A stretch of DNA of 38,018 bases from Acidobacteriota bacterium (GTDB lineage Bacteria > Acidobacteriota > Terriglobia > Acidiferrales > UBA7541), in NCBI GenBank assembly GCA_003223255.1, contig QHYJ01000056.1:1-38018 (forward strand), in the 5' to 3' direction. Numbering within the stretch: position 1 is the first letter of the stretch; every line of letters starts with the position of its first letter. Below are positions 8,451 through 17,300 of the stretch, piece after piece. Made by a program: the position numbers and the translations under genes. The notes under the pieces were generated by a model. It saw only the letters and a program-made list of their open reading frames with translations. It was not told where the DNA came from and did not search any database.

Positions 8451-11280
8451 CTAGTTTTTGGCGGAGGCGGCTTTGAGTTTCTTTAGTTCCCTCTCGTGGT
8501 CAAGATAGGTTTCACCCTTGGAGATCCACAGCGGGGTGGGCTCGTCCTTCAAGTAGTGACCAAACCACTGAAAGATGCGGCGCTGGTAGTCGACTTGATT
8601 GGCTTTTTTGCGCAGGCCATGGTCTTCGCCAGCGTATTCGATGAGGACGACATCTTTCCTTGCGCGTCGGGCGATGTTGTAGAGCTCGACGCCTTGGTGG
8701 AAGAAGACGGTGCCATCGCTGTCGCCGACTTCGATGAGCAGGGGCGTGGTCATGCTCGATACGCCGAAAACCGCAGAATTACGGATGTAGGCCTGGAGGT
8801 CTTCGTAGAGAGGAACTTCCATACGCTGTTGGCCGGTTTCGATGTGATCAGTTTCGGCGATACCGGAACTCCAATGATGGTTGCCGTAATTGCTGACGAG
8901 GTCGGTGATGGGCGCGCCTGCGACGGCGGCGGCGAAGAAATTCGTGGTGTGGGTAGCGAGATACGTAGTGTCGAAGCCGCCCCAGGAATGGCCCATGATG
9001 CCGATTTTCTTAGCGTCGATGACGCCCATTTGGATGACGCGCTTCGCGGCAGCCGTAACGCAATCGACGACGGAAACGCCCGGATCGCGCGGCTTGAAAA
9101 GAATGTCCGGCTCGAGAACGAAGTAGCCGTGGCTGTTCATGGCGGTCACGTTGTAATAGTTGCGCTCGGAAGGCGCGCTGTAGCGGTGCAGGCCGTCGGA
9201 AAGCTTTTCGTACATGTAAATGATCATGGGATATTTCTTGGAGGAGTCGTAGCCCGCGGGATAGAAGAGCGCGCCTTGCAGGCGTTCGTTGTGGCTGTTT
9301 TTGTACTCGATGAGCTCTTCGCGGCCCCAGGCGTAATTGCTTTGGAAGGGATTTGTCTTGGTGACCGCTTTCGCACTCTTCAAGTCTGGGCCGGCGATGA
9401 AGGCGTTGGGTGATTCGACGAAAGTTTGCTGAACGTATTCGAAGACGTCGGCGTCTTTGGCCTTCGCGAGCCGATCGAGGCTTTTGTCGAGCAGAACGAG
9501 ATGTTCTTCAGTGAGGGCGCCGGAAGCACCGGGCTGGAGGCGAGCGAAACCGGATTTCTTCGACCTGATGCCAAACAAGCTGAGATAGATGGGCTTGCTG
9601 GTGTCGATCCATGGAACCGTCAGGCGCAACCTGCCAGAGATCGAATTTGTCGTAGAGGATGACCGCGGCGTCATCCTTGGTCCAACCAGCAATGCCGAAG
9701 GGCGGCTTCTGCTTGATGGTCCAGTCGGATTCGCGATCCACAAAGGAAGTTTGGGCGTTTTGGGTGATGTTGACGACGGCGTGTGTGGCGGTGTTGACGG
9801 TCCAATAGTGGTCGTCGTGGAAATAGAGGAGGTAGCGGCCGGCGGGACTTTCTTCGAGGTAGTGGTCGTCGTTGAGGCCATCCTGAATTTTGGTGCGTGC
9901 GCCGGCGGAAACGTCGACGAGAGCGATGTCCGCGGCAGGACGGCCGATGGAGCGTTCCATGGCGTAGGCGGACCAGTCGGCGGAAACGGCAAGAGATTGG
10001 TGCTTGAGAGGAGTGATGCGCTCGTCCAGGTCCTTGCCGAGGGGAACGAGAGAATTTTTGCCGAGGTGCCAGGCAGCGAGCATGTTTTTCTGGCGGTCGT
10101 TCTTGGCGTTGAGTTTTTGTTTGGGCATGACTTCGACGTCGCGCCAGTTCCAAACGTCCACGGCGGGCTGCTCGTCTTCGTCCTTGTTTTTGGCGGCACC
10201 GGTGTCTTTTGCGGAGGCATCGTTGGACTTCGAAGCATCAGCGGTCTTTGTTGCGTCCGCAGCGGGAGTTGCAGGTTTTGCGGGTTCGCCGATTTTGTCC
10301 TCCCATTTGGCGAGGCCGAGGAAAACGATGCCGCCGTCGAGAGCCCACTCCGGCTTGTGAAAAGAAACCGTGCGAGTGGCCGCAGGAAATTTTGCGTCGG
10401 CGGTCGGATCATAGACGGGAGCCGATTCGGAGGATTGGCCGAGATTGGTCCAAGCGAGGGCGACTTGCGTGGGGCCTTCGTGGTGATCGTCGGATTTGGC
10501 GCGGAGGACGGCCAGGTCGGCGCTTTTCTTGCGCCAGGAAAGGCCGGAGTATACGGAGGCGGAGGTGTCGAGAACGCGGACGGCGGCAGTGTGCACGTCG
10601 AAGATTTGGATACCGTTGCCGGTTTTGTCTTCGGCGTTGATGGTCATCGCCAGGAGCGTGCCGGTTTTGGGCACATTCTGCCAAGCGTATTCGGAGACGT
10701 TACCGAAAGAAGCGTCACGGCCGGTAGAAAGCTGGCGAAGAAGCAGCGCGGCGCCGGCGGGAGTGTCGTCCACTTCGGAGGCGTCAGAGGAATCCTTTTT
10801 GTCGGAATCCTTTTTTTCGGGCGGGGTGCGGCGCATGGCGAGCCAGGCACCGTCAGGGCTGAAGGCAAAAGACTCGATGCCGTCGACGGTGGACAGATCG
10901 CCGGTGGTGAGATTCAGGATACCGATTTTCTTGGGGACGGGCTTTTTCTCTTTCTTTAGCTTTTCTTCCTGCGCTTCGGAAATGCCGATGGAATAGGCGA
11001 CCCAGCGAGAGTCGGAGGAGAAGGCGGGTTCGGCGCCGAAGGCGATGGTCTTGGTGGTGCCGTCGGCAATGTTGGTGACGCGCAGTTCGTTGTTGCGATT
11101 CGAGCGAGTGATGGCGTAGGCGAGCCATTTGCCGTCGGGAGAAAGGCCGCCGTATTCGCGGAACGTGGCGAGAGATTCCCACTGGCCGTAATCGGAAGGC
11201 GGGACGGGAGGTTTGGATTGGCCGTAAAGGGAGATTGCGGTTGCAAGAGTTAAGGATGCGGTGATAACCGGGAGTCGCAT
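8451..11280 (-). pseudogene. S9 family peptidase (prolyl oligopeptidase type), frameshifted
   Basis: The N-terminal frame (start 11280, AAAGG upstream, signal peptide RLPVITASLTLATAISLYG) encodes the beta-propeller, with WD40-like blades such as EYGGLSPDGKWLAYAITR and a long Ala/Asp/Lys-rich insert near 10170-10290. It ends in frame at LYDKFDLWQVAPDGS, about 9615. The C-terminal catalytic frame resumes with IDTSKPIYLSLFG and holds the hydrolase: nucleophile GIMGHSWGGFDTTYLA, then GDSDGTVFFHQG (Asp region) and GEDHGLRKKANQ (His). From my memory of the family, some tens of residues should lie between these segments, so this is probably a deletion plus frameshift rather than a one-base slip. It would otherwise be a periplasmic oligopeptidase. 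Confidence 0.75.
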
Positions 11281-11329
11281 GGCTGGCCTTTCTTGGAGAT
11301 TCGAGAGCGCCGCCACGCGGATCGCCGGG

Positions 11330-11566
11330 CTATGCGGGCGGAGCAGGCGGATTGTGAACCGATTTGGAGAGGTAAGCAAGAGCGCCTGCACGCCCTTTGA
11401 AGTGCCTCCCAGGAAAAGTCTCGCGATGGCAGTTGGCTAGGCGAATTGGAGGCATTTCCGGGCCGCGCTTACCGGCGACCAGTTCCGATAAAGGAGTGCG
11501 CGTGGCGCCGAGCGCAGCGGCAGCTTCCGTGATGGTGAGTCCGAGAGGTTCGACTTGACGCGACAA
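11330..11566 (-). pseudogene. Decayed HigA-type antitoxin
   Basis: A short frame whose first half matches the HTH core of HigA addiction-module antidotes: EPLGLTITEAAAALGATRT, then LSELVAGKRGPEMP and IRLA. Intact HigA begins with a G.IL.EEFL segment before this core, which is missing here, and continues GG..E.WL..Q..YDL after IRLA, which is unrecognisable here. The first codon is TTG, without a ribosome binding site. No higB toxin is nearby. It lies 14 nt behind the stop of the alanine racemase gene. Probably a dead remnant of a toxin-antitoxin pair. Confidence 0.5.
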
Positions 11567-11580
11567 ATTGCTAAACGACG

Positions 11581-12792
11581 TTAAACGATGCGACGGGGGA
11601 GCAAGGGATTGAGATGCATGGTGAGGTCGTAGACGGAGGCGCCGCAGGATTCGGAGATGTCTTCAGGGCGAGAGCCGGGCTGGGCGTCGAAGAATATCGC
11701 GACATCGCCGATTTGGACTTTTTCTTCGGGGCCGATCTCGACGATACAGTGACTGGCGGAAACAGAGGCAATGACGGGATAAAGTTCGCCGTTGATGCGA
11801 ACTTTGGCGCCTTTCGGGGCCACGCGGGGCCAGCCGTCGGCGTGGCCGACCGGAATGGTGGCGACCCACACGTCGTCCTTGGCCATGTACGCGCGGTTGT
11901 AGCCGGCGCTGTCCCCTTTGCGCAATTTTTTGGCATAGATGACGCGAGCTTTGAGGCTGATGGCCGGGCGAAGATCGAGGATGTTGGTGTGACGAAATTC
12001 GTTTTCGGAATAGATGCCGTAGATGGCCATGCCGGGACGAACCATGTCGAAGAACGCGTCGGGATGCTGAAAGAGGCTGAAGCTGGAGGCGGCGTGCTTT
12101 TTGCCGAGGGGGATGGCTTCTTTTTCGAATGCGGAGCAGGTTTCGTTGAAGCGCCGGAGCTGCTCTTTGTCGAAGTCGGGATCTTCGGTGAAGGTCATCA
12201 TGGTGCCCTGGATGCGGACGGATTTGCGGGCGGCGAGATCGCGCACGAGCGGGGCGGCTTGGTGATAAGGCACGCCGACACGGCCGATGCCGGTGTCGAT
12301 GCAGATGTGGAGCGAGACGGGCTTTTGCCTTTTGGCGGCGATTTTGTCGAGCGCGGAGCCGGCAGGCGTGTAGACCATAGGCAGGACGTCGCGGGCGACG
12401 GCGTCGGCGAGATTCTGTTCGTCGAAAGGACCGAGAAGAAGGACGGGTTTGCGAATGCCGGCGTCGCGGAGAGAGAAGGCTTCGTGGAGTTTGACGACGG
12501 CAAAGCCAAAAATTTCAGGTTGCGGTTCGAGAAGCTGGGCGATGTTGACGACGCCCATGCCGTAGCCGTTGTTCTTGATGACGGCGAGAATCGGACGCGC
12601 GGAAACGCGGCGGGAGATTTCGGCAACGTTGTGACGAAGATTTTCGCGATGGATTTCGACCCAGGGATCGAAGGAAGAGTCTTGCGAGGAAGCAGCCGCC
12701 GGAGATTGCGCGGTGGCGAACTCCGACGCGGAACTGAGTACCGCCGGCAGGGCAAGACCGGCTTCGAGGAACAGGCGGCGTGAGTGTTTCAT
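11581..12792 (-). CDS. Tat-exported alanine/amino-acid racemase
   Basis: A 403-residue PLP-dependent racemase of the Alr fold. It begins with a textbook Tat signal (HSRRLFLEAGLALPAVLSSA), then a Ser/Ala linker, so it is folded in the cytoplasm and acts in the periplasm. The catalytic Lys73 lies in AVIKNNGYGMG and the second-base Tyr298 in SAGYNRAY. PGMAIYGIY and PVGHADGWPR are family motifs, the latter differing from the usual PIGYADGYPR (Tyr to His and Tyr to Trp). Cytoplasmic Alr lacks a signal, so this resembles periplasmic broad-spectrum racemases that make D-amino acids for cell-wall editing; which amino acids it takes is unknown. The N-terminal ATG is clear. Confidence 0.85.
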   Translation of the reverse strand: MKHSRRLFLEAGLALPAVLSSASEFATAQSPAAASSQDSSFDPWVEIHRENLRHNVAEISRRVSARPILAVIKNNGYGMGVVNIAQLLEPQPEIFGFAVVKLHEAFSLRDAGIRKPVLLLGPFDEQNLADAVARDVLPMVYTPAGSALDKIAAKRQKPVSLHICIDTGIGRVGVPYHQAAPLVRDLAARKSVRIQGTMMTFTEDPDFDKEQLRRFNETCSAFEKEAIPLGKKHAASSFSLFQHPDAFFDMVRPGMAIYGIYSENEFRHTNILDLRPAISLKARVIYAKKLRKGDSAGYNRAYMAKDDVWVATIPVGHADGWPRVAPKGAKVRINGELYPVIASVSASHCIVEIGPEEKVQIGDVAIFFDAQPGSRPEDISESCGASVYDLTMHLNPLLPRRIV

Positions 12793-12832
12793 GATGCTGA
12801 CACTCCTGACCGCACGAGGATACCAAATGTGA

Positions 12833-12904
12833 TCAGTTTTCAGTGGTCAGTTTTCGGCAGGGAGAAAAAGAATCCGGGCTTAGGAGGGCACGATATGCCG
12901 TGCC
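12833..12904. repeat. Small intergenic repeats: TCAGTTTTC pair and a GGCACG hairpin
   Basis: TCAGTTTTC is present at 12833-12841 and again at 12847-12855. Further on, GGCACG (12887-12892) pairs with CGTGCC (12899-12904) around a 6-nt loop, just downstream of the zinc-ribbon gene on the minus strand, where a terminator could lie. I recall similar palindromes from intergenic regions of related bacteria; that recollection is not verified. Confidence 0.4.
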
Positions 12905-12929
12905 GCTACAAAGCCTGTGGTACGGGGCG

Positions 12930-13403
12930 TTATTTCTTGAAGAGGTCTTCGAAGGCCTGGCGGGCGTCGCTCGAGCGCGGCGGCGCAGGAGCGATGGAGC
13001 CGGCGGACTGCGCGTAGGAAGTGGGCGCGGTGTCTTTCTCGACGGTCATGCGAAATTCGTAGAAGGTGCAGGTGTTCTTGGCGTCTTTGGGGGAGATGCG
13101 CGCGCGAATTGGCTGCGTGCACTCGAACTGTGCGCCGGTATCGAAAAAGCGGCACTGCTTGCAGCAGTGGAGTTCGAACTGGCACTTGGGACACTTGCCG
13201 TTAGGATCGAAACCAGGGGCGAGGACAGCGCCGCAATTGGAACAGCGGGCGCGGGTGACGGTCCCGACCATGCGCGGGGTGCGCGGGCCGAACTGGTCGG
13301 CGCCGCGCGGGCCGCCCGCAGGCGGCTTCTTTTCGTGAGAGCGCTCGCGCTTCTCACTTTTTTCGGAATCGCGGTAGCCGCGATGACTATACTTACGATC
13401 CAC
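12930..13403 (-). CDS. Cys-rich zinc-ribbon protein of unknown function
   Basis: A 157-residue soluble protein. Residues 1-50 are basic and polar (SEKSEKRERSHEKKPPAGG), probably disordered. The middle holds paired Cys motifs: RCSNCGAVL and KCPKCQFELHCCKQCRFF, then ECTQPI and TCTFYEF, enough for two zinc sites. The C-terminal 35 residues are Ala/Pro/Ser-rich and end in ARQAFEDLFKK. No catalytic motif is seen. It could bind nucleic acid or a protein partner. It is upstream of, and in the same direction as, the alanine racemase, but 137 nt with repeats separate them, so joint transcription is uncertain. Confidence 0.7.
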   Translation of the reverse strand: MDRKYSHRGYRDSEKSEKRERSHEKKPPAGGPRGADQFGPRTPRMVGTVTRARCSNCGAVLAPGFDPNGKCPKCQFELHCCKQCRFFDTGAQFECTQPIRARISPKDAKNTCTFYEFRMTVEKDTAPTSYAQSAGSIAPAPPRSSDARQAFEDLFKK

Positions 13404-13581
13404 AAACGCCTCCGCCCGCCAGCCCTAAAGGGCTGCAGCGGCTACAACTGAACTTCGGCACAACCGTGCGACAACTTGGCTTGTTTCCATTCGGATTGCT
13501 ACACTCGGCCGGACCGCGCTATGCCTACCTGAATTAGCTTTGCAGAGTGACGTACGTCCGCGAGCAGGAGATGGGACCTCT
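13404..13581. other. Intergenic stretch with a palindrome
   Basis: The perfect palindrome CAGCCCT-AA-AGGGCTG lies at 13420-13435, directly upstream of the zinc-ribbon gene. No gene is supported here. Together with the decayed ABM gene that follows, this makes a 476-nt gap between working genes. Confidence 0.4.
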
Positions 13582-13883
13582 ACCTTTGTAGCGCTCTGGG
13601 AGTTCGAAGTCAAGCCGGGCTGCAAAAAACGGTTCCAGAAAGTCTATAGCCCCGGAGGGGACTGGGCCAACTTGTTCCGGAATGATCCGAACTACCAGCA
13701 GAGCTGATTATGGCACGATCCCGGGCATCCCGCAATCTTTCTGACTTTGGATTTCTGGGCTTCCCGGAGGGCCTACAAAATTTTATGGCCACGCATGCCG
13801 CAGAATACAAAATAGACGCGGCAAGAGAGGAATTGACGCTGAAGGAGAGGAAGATCGGCCACTATGGGCACGCCGATTCTTAG
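13582..13883 (+). pseudogene. Decayed ABM-like (dimeric alpha-beta barrel) gene
   Basis: In one frame 13585 onward reads FVALWEFEVKPGCKKRF, then GDWANLFRNDPNY and, after a TGA at 13705-13707, HDPGHPAIFLTLDFWASRRA. A second frame then continues NFMATHAAEYKIDAAREE and ELTLKERKIGHYG to a stop at 13881. Joined, these give a protein of about 100 residues with an ABM-like layout (strand, long helix, LTLDFW strand, helix). The start codon is missing, there is one nonsense codon at a position where a Cys is not expected, and one frameshift at about 13770-13785. It overlaps the end of hpnE on the other strand by 4 nt. Confidence 0.6.
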
Positions 13884-15334
13884 CGTTTCGCTCGGCGCGG
13901 ATTGCCGAGCCACATTTGGATGAAGCCGTCGGGGGCGAGATCGGGCTGCAGGAAAGTCTTTGGCGTGCCGGAAGTGCGAAGAAGGGCTTCCGCAGCGAGG
14001 TAACCACTGCGGACAGCGCCTTCCATGGTAGCGGGCCAGCCGGTTTGCGTCCAATCGCCCGCCAAGAACAAGCCAGGGATTTTTGTTGTCTGTGCGGGGC
14101 GCCAGCGATCCACACCCGGCTCGGGAGAGAAGGTCGCGGCGGCTTCCTTAATGACGGTAGCTTTGAGCAATTGGGCGTCCCGGGCTTTGGGCAAAGCGTG
14201 GCGAACCTCCGCGAGGCAGAGGTCGATGATTTCTTCGCGGGATTTTTGTAAGAGATCGTAAGAAGCGCTGATGACCAATTGAAGGTATTGCCTGTTTTTT
14301 TCTGAACCTGACGCTTCAGTGAAACCGCCGACGGGACGACCGTAGAGAGCGGTCTTATTGAAAACCCACTGCGTGGTGGTGTCCAGAAGCGTCAGGAACG
14401 GTTCATCCATGACAATGTGGTCGAACCAGAAATGCACACCGGTGATGGGTGAGGTTTTGATTTTGTCGAGATGAGAGAGGGACGGGTCCGCCTGCCTCAA
14501 GCTTTCCGGGAGGAGTTCGGCAAGCGCGGCGTGTGGAATCGCGAAAACGTAAGCGTCGGCGGATTCTTCGCGGCTTTCGTCCAAGCGCACCCCGGCGAGT
14601 TGACCGCTCTCGAGTTTCAAGCCGCGAATCGGAGCACGTAAGACTACTTCCCCGCCCCGTCGCTCGATTTCCGATTTGCAGCCATCGTACAGATGGGAAA
14701 GTGGAACGGCGGGAACTCCCATACGGTACCCGCGGCTATTGAGAAGAAAGGCCTTCCAGAAAACATCGACACCGAAGCGCGCGTCGGTCCGATGGAGTTC
14801 TTCGTCGAGAGCGCTGACGAGGACGACCCGCCAAAAGCGATCGATAGCCCCTTGCGTTTGTCGACGGAGGCGAAGCCATTCGAGCATGGTGATGCCGCCG
14901 GCTACGTGAAGCTCTGGAGGCTGGCCTTGGTGCTGGATGATATGCAGCATGGCCCGGGCAATCGACAATTTGTCGAGAAGTGTGAGAGGAGCAAACGACG
15001 CGAAGGCGCCGGTGAAGTGAAACGGAGCGGGAAGGACACCGGCTTTTATTTCCCCGCGGCGGCCCTGGGGATCGAGGAAGAGGAGGCGGTCAAAGAATTT
15101 GATTTTGCCGGACGCGCTTATGCGGCGGTAAAAATCTTCGAGATTCGCACAACAGCCGAGAGTCACGTGCTGGCAATTGTCGACATGCTCGCCGTCGGGC
15201 AAGACGTAAGAAGTGGCGCGGCCGCCCAGAAACGGACGCTGCTCGAAGAGACGGACGCGCCAGCCCGAATCAGCCAGCGCGACGCCAGCTGCCAGTCCCG
15301 CCAGCCCGCCGCCGATCACGATCACGTTTTTCAA
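13880..15334 (-). CDS. hpnE: HpnE, FAD-dependent hydroxysqualene dehydroxylase
   Basis: A 484-residue flavoprotein of the phytoene-desaturase/amine-oxidase family. The N-terminus has the dinucleotide-binding motif VIVIGGGLAGLAAGVALA, followed by FEQRPFLGGRATSY, the usual FAD signature. The C-terminus has the second FAD motif GLFLAGDWTQTGWPATMEGA. HpnE reduces hydroxysqualene to squalene, the last step of the HpnC/D/E route, probably at the inner membrane. Its start lies 65 nt inside the fused hpnC-hpnD gene in another frame, so the two are likely translated together. It is the last gene of the hopanoid run. The family length (about 420-480) fits. Confidence 0.92.
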   Translation of the reverse strand: MKNVIVIGGGLAGLAAGVALADSGWRVRLFEQRPFLGGRATSYVLPDGEHVDNCQHVTLGCCANLEDFYRRISASGKIKFFDRLLFLDPQGRRGEIKAGVLPAPFHFTGAFASFAPLTLLDKLSIARAMLHIIQHQGQPPELHVAGGITMLEWLRLRRQTQGAIDRFWRVVLVSALDEELHRTDARFGVDVFWKAFLLNSRGYRMGVPAVPLSHLYDGCKSEIERRGGEVVLRAPIRGLKLESGQLAGVRLDESREESADAYVFAIPHAALAELLPESLRQADPSLSHLDKIKTSPITGVHFWFDHIVMDEPFLTLLDTTTQWVFNKTALYGRPVGGFTEASGSEKNRQYLQLVISASYDLLQKSREEIIDLCLAEVRHALPKARDAQLLKATVIKEAAATFSPEPGVDRWRPAQTTKIPGLFLAGDWTQTGWPATMEGAVRSGYLAAEALLRTSGTPKTFLQPDLAPDGFIQMWLGNPRRAKR

Positions 15335-17222
15335 GAATGTTCTCTTCCGCGTGGTGGCCGAAACGGGCCTTGGCCATGAATACCATCTTTTCCGCCTTCG
15401 AGAGACGTATTTTTTTGCCGAAAACGGCGAAATCCAGCGCCTCGATGCGGCCGAGCAGCGCGCTGTAGGTATGGGCGAGGAGCCACAGAGCGCTTCGGCT
15501 GTCTGGCTCGTTCAAGCCGAGCAAGGCCGAGCCTTCCTCATAAAGCTGCCAAGCGCGGTCCGATTCAAAACGAAGCAACTCGCGAATGCCGAGAGTTGCT
15601 TCGCTGCGCGCGAAATCTTCCGGCGAAACGTTGTAACGCGCAAGGTCTTCTTCGGGAAGATAGACGCGGCCGAGTTTGTAGTCTTCGTGGATGTCGCGGA
15701 TGATGTTGGTGAGTTGGAAGGCGAGGCCAAGCTTTTCGGCAAGGTCGAGGGCGCGGGCATCGCTGAAACCGAAGACGTGCGTGCAGGTAAGACCGACGGT
15801 CCCGGCGACGCGGTAGCAGTATTCGCGCAGACGGTCGAACGTGGGATAAAAGCGGACGGTGAGATCCATCTCCGCGCCACTAATGAGATCGTGGAGATAG
15901 CGCGCCGGCATGTTATAACGCCGCATAGTGTCGACGAGAGCGGGAAGAATCTCTTCAGCGCCACCCAGCGTCGCCGCAGGAGAGGCCACGGCGGCATTTC
16001 CATCAAAAACTTGCTCCTGGCCGGTGATGGCTTGATCGAGGGCGGCGCGCCAGCGAGCGAGCCCGCGTTGTTTGGCGGCGAGGTCTTGCTCTTCATCCGA
16101 AACATCGTCGATGAGGCGCATGAAGCCGTAAAGGGCCGCCAACGCGTCGCGCTTGGGTTTCGGCAGCAGGAAAAAGGCGTAATAGAAATTGCTGTGCGCG
16201 GAGCGGGCGATGCGGTGGCAGTGCTCGTAGGATGCGGTAATCGTGGCCACAGACGGTGGCGCAGCATAATGCGGCCGCGCAACCGAAGGGAGTCTAGCCG
16301 CTTTGCTGGGTTGTGAACCATAAGCGACCACGTGCCTAACCAGCGTGCCTGCGAGAAGCCGTGCCTGTTTCAGTTTGCTGATGGCCGGACGTTTGTGCAG
16401 CGTGTCATAGCCGATGGATTCAATGGCGTCGAGAACGGCGAGGCCGCCGCGGCTGAACATTTCGAGGTCGATGCTGAGGCGTTTATCAACCATTTTGGCG
16501 AGAGGCAGGCCTTCGGCGAACAGGGCGCGCGTGCGAGTGATGAGATCCTGCATCAGACCGACGTAGCGGTCGTCAAAGCGACGCTCGACGATGTCGCTTT
16601 CGGTGATGCCGTGAGCCGCAGCGGCGTCGAGCGGAATGTAGATGCGGCCTTTGTCGAGGTCGCGCGAAACGTCCTGCCAGAAATTCGCCAACTGCAAAGC
16701 GGTGCAGGTGGCGTCGGAAAGGCGCTGCCGCGGCTCATCGCGATAGCCGCAAAGATAGAGGACCAGACGGCCAACGGGATTGGCGGAACAGACGCAATAG
16801 CCGAGAACCGCGTTCCAGTCCGGATAACGCTTGGTGGTTTGGTCCTGGCGAAACGCTCTCAGCAAATCAGCGAAAGGATGTTTGGGAATGTCCATGGTAA
16901 ATATGGTTTGGCGCAAGGCGACAAAGACAGGATGCGACGGCTTGCCTTCGTAGCAAGCATCCAGTTCGCGCTCCCACCAATCAAGAAGCTGGAGCGCGCG
17001 CAGGGGATCAGCGACCTCGTCGCCCAAATCGTCCGCCCAGCGGCAATAGGCATAGACGTTGTAGAAATGCTGATGAAGCGCTTTGGGGAGCAGCCAGGAA
17101 ACGACGTTGAAGTTTTCGTAATGATGCGTGGCGAGCCATCGCGTGTATTCCTGTGCGGCGGCCGGAGAGCAGCCCGCTTTGGGCGCGTGGCGCATGATCT
17201 CGAGTTCGCCGGGACCCAGCAT
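15270..17222 (-). CDS. hpnCD: HpnC-HpnD fusion: hydroxysqualene synthase and presqualene diphosphate synthase
   Basis: A 650-residue protein with two complete trans-isoprenyl diphosphate synthase domains. Domain 1 (about 20-300, HpnC-like) has YAYCRWADDLGDE (Asp64, Asp65, Asp68) and LANFWQDVSRDLDKGRIYIP. Domain 2 (about 325-620, HpnD-like) has GFMRLIDDVSDEE and NIIRDIHEDYKLGRVYLP. All Asp-rich metal-binding motifs are intact in both. HpnD joins two farnesyl diphosphates into presqualene diphosphate and HpnC turns that into hydroxysqualene. They are usually separate genes of about 280-300 residues each. The last 20 residues are basic and overlap hpnE. ATGs at 17222 and 17195 both fit; neither has a strong ribosome binding site. 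Confidence 0.9.
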   Translation of the reverse strand: MLGPGELEIMRHAPKAGCSPAAAQEYTRWLATHHYENFNVVSWLLPKALHQHFYNVYAYCRWADDLGDEVADPLRALQLLDWWERELDACYEGKPSHPVFVALRQTIFTMDIPKHPFADLLRAFRQDQTTKRYPDWNAVLGYCVCSANPVGRLVLYLCGYRDEPRQRLSDATCTALQLANFWQDVSRDLDKGRIYIPLDAAAAHGITESDIVERRFDDRYVGLMQDLITRTRALFAEGLPLAKMVDKRLSIDLEMFSRGGLAVLDAIESIGYDTLHKRPAISKLKQARLLAGTLVRHVVAYGSQPSKAARLPSVARPHYAAPPSVATITASYEHCHRIARSAHSNFYYAFFLLPKPKRDALAALYGFMRLIDDVSDEEQDLAAKQRGLARWRAALDQAITGQEQVFDGNAAVASPAATLGGAEEILPALVDTMRRYNMPARYLHDLISGAEMDLTVRFYPTFDRLREYCYRVAGTVGLTCTHVFGFSDARALDLAEKLGLAFQLTNIIRDIHEDYKLGRVYLPEEDLARYNVSPEDFARSEATLGIRELLRFESDRAWQLYEEGSALLGLNEPDSRSALWLLAHTYSALLGRIEALDFAVFGKKIRLSKAEKMVFMAKARFGHHAEENILEKRDRDRRRAGGTGSWRRAG

Positions 17223-17226
17223 TAGA

Positions 17227-17252
17227 AGGGAGATTCCTCGCTTCGCCTCCCT
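17227..17252. repeat. Inverted repeat upstream of hpnCD, diverged member of the ATCCCTCGC family
   Basis: AGGGAG (17227-17232) pairs with CTCCCT (17247-17252). The loop ATTCCTCGCTTCGC resembles the ATCCCTCGCC core at 1676 and 8375. It lies in the 78-nt gap between the second dehydrogenase and hpnCD, the widest gap but one within the hopanoid run. Confidence 0.4.
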
Positions 17253-17300
17253 GCGCAGGCAGGCTCGGAATGACGGGCGGGTGCTTTGCGAACGCGCAAG

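Noticed and set aside
9589-10959. Long plus-strand frame (456 codons) opposite the S9 gene
   Set aside because: It is antisense to a clear S9 peptidase and its Gly/Val/Phe-rich composition is the mirror of the real gene's codon use.
11614-12783. Plus-strand frame of 389 codons opposite the alanine racemase
   Set aside because: Antisense shadow; Asp/Gly/Phe-rich composition and no motif.
13705-13707. In-frame TGA in the ABM relic as a second selenocysteine codon
   Set aside because: The position is not a Cys in the expected pattern, the start codon is lost and a frameshift follows, so simple decay explains it.
16332-17225. Plus-strand frame opposite the HpnC half of the fusion
   Set aside because: Antisense shadow of a gene with intact catalytic motifs on the other strand.
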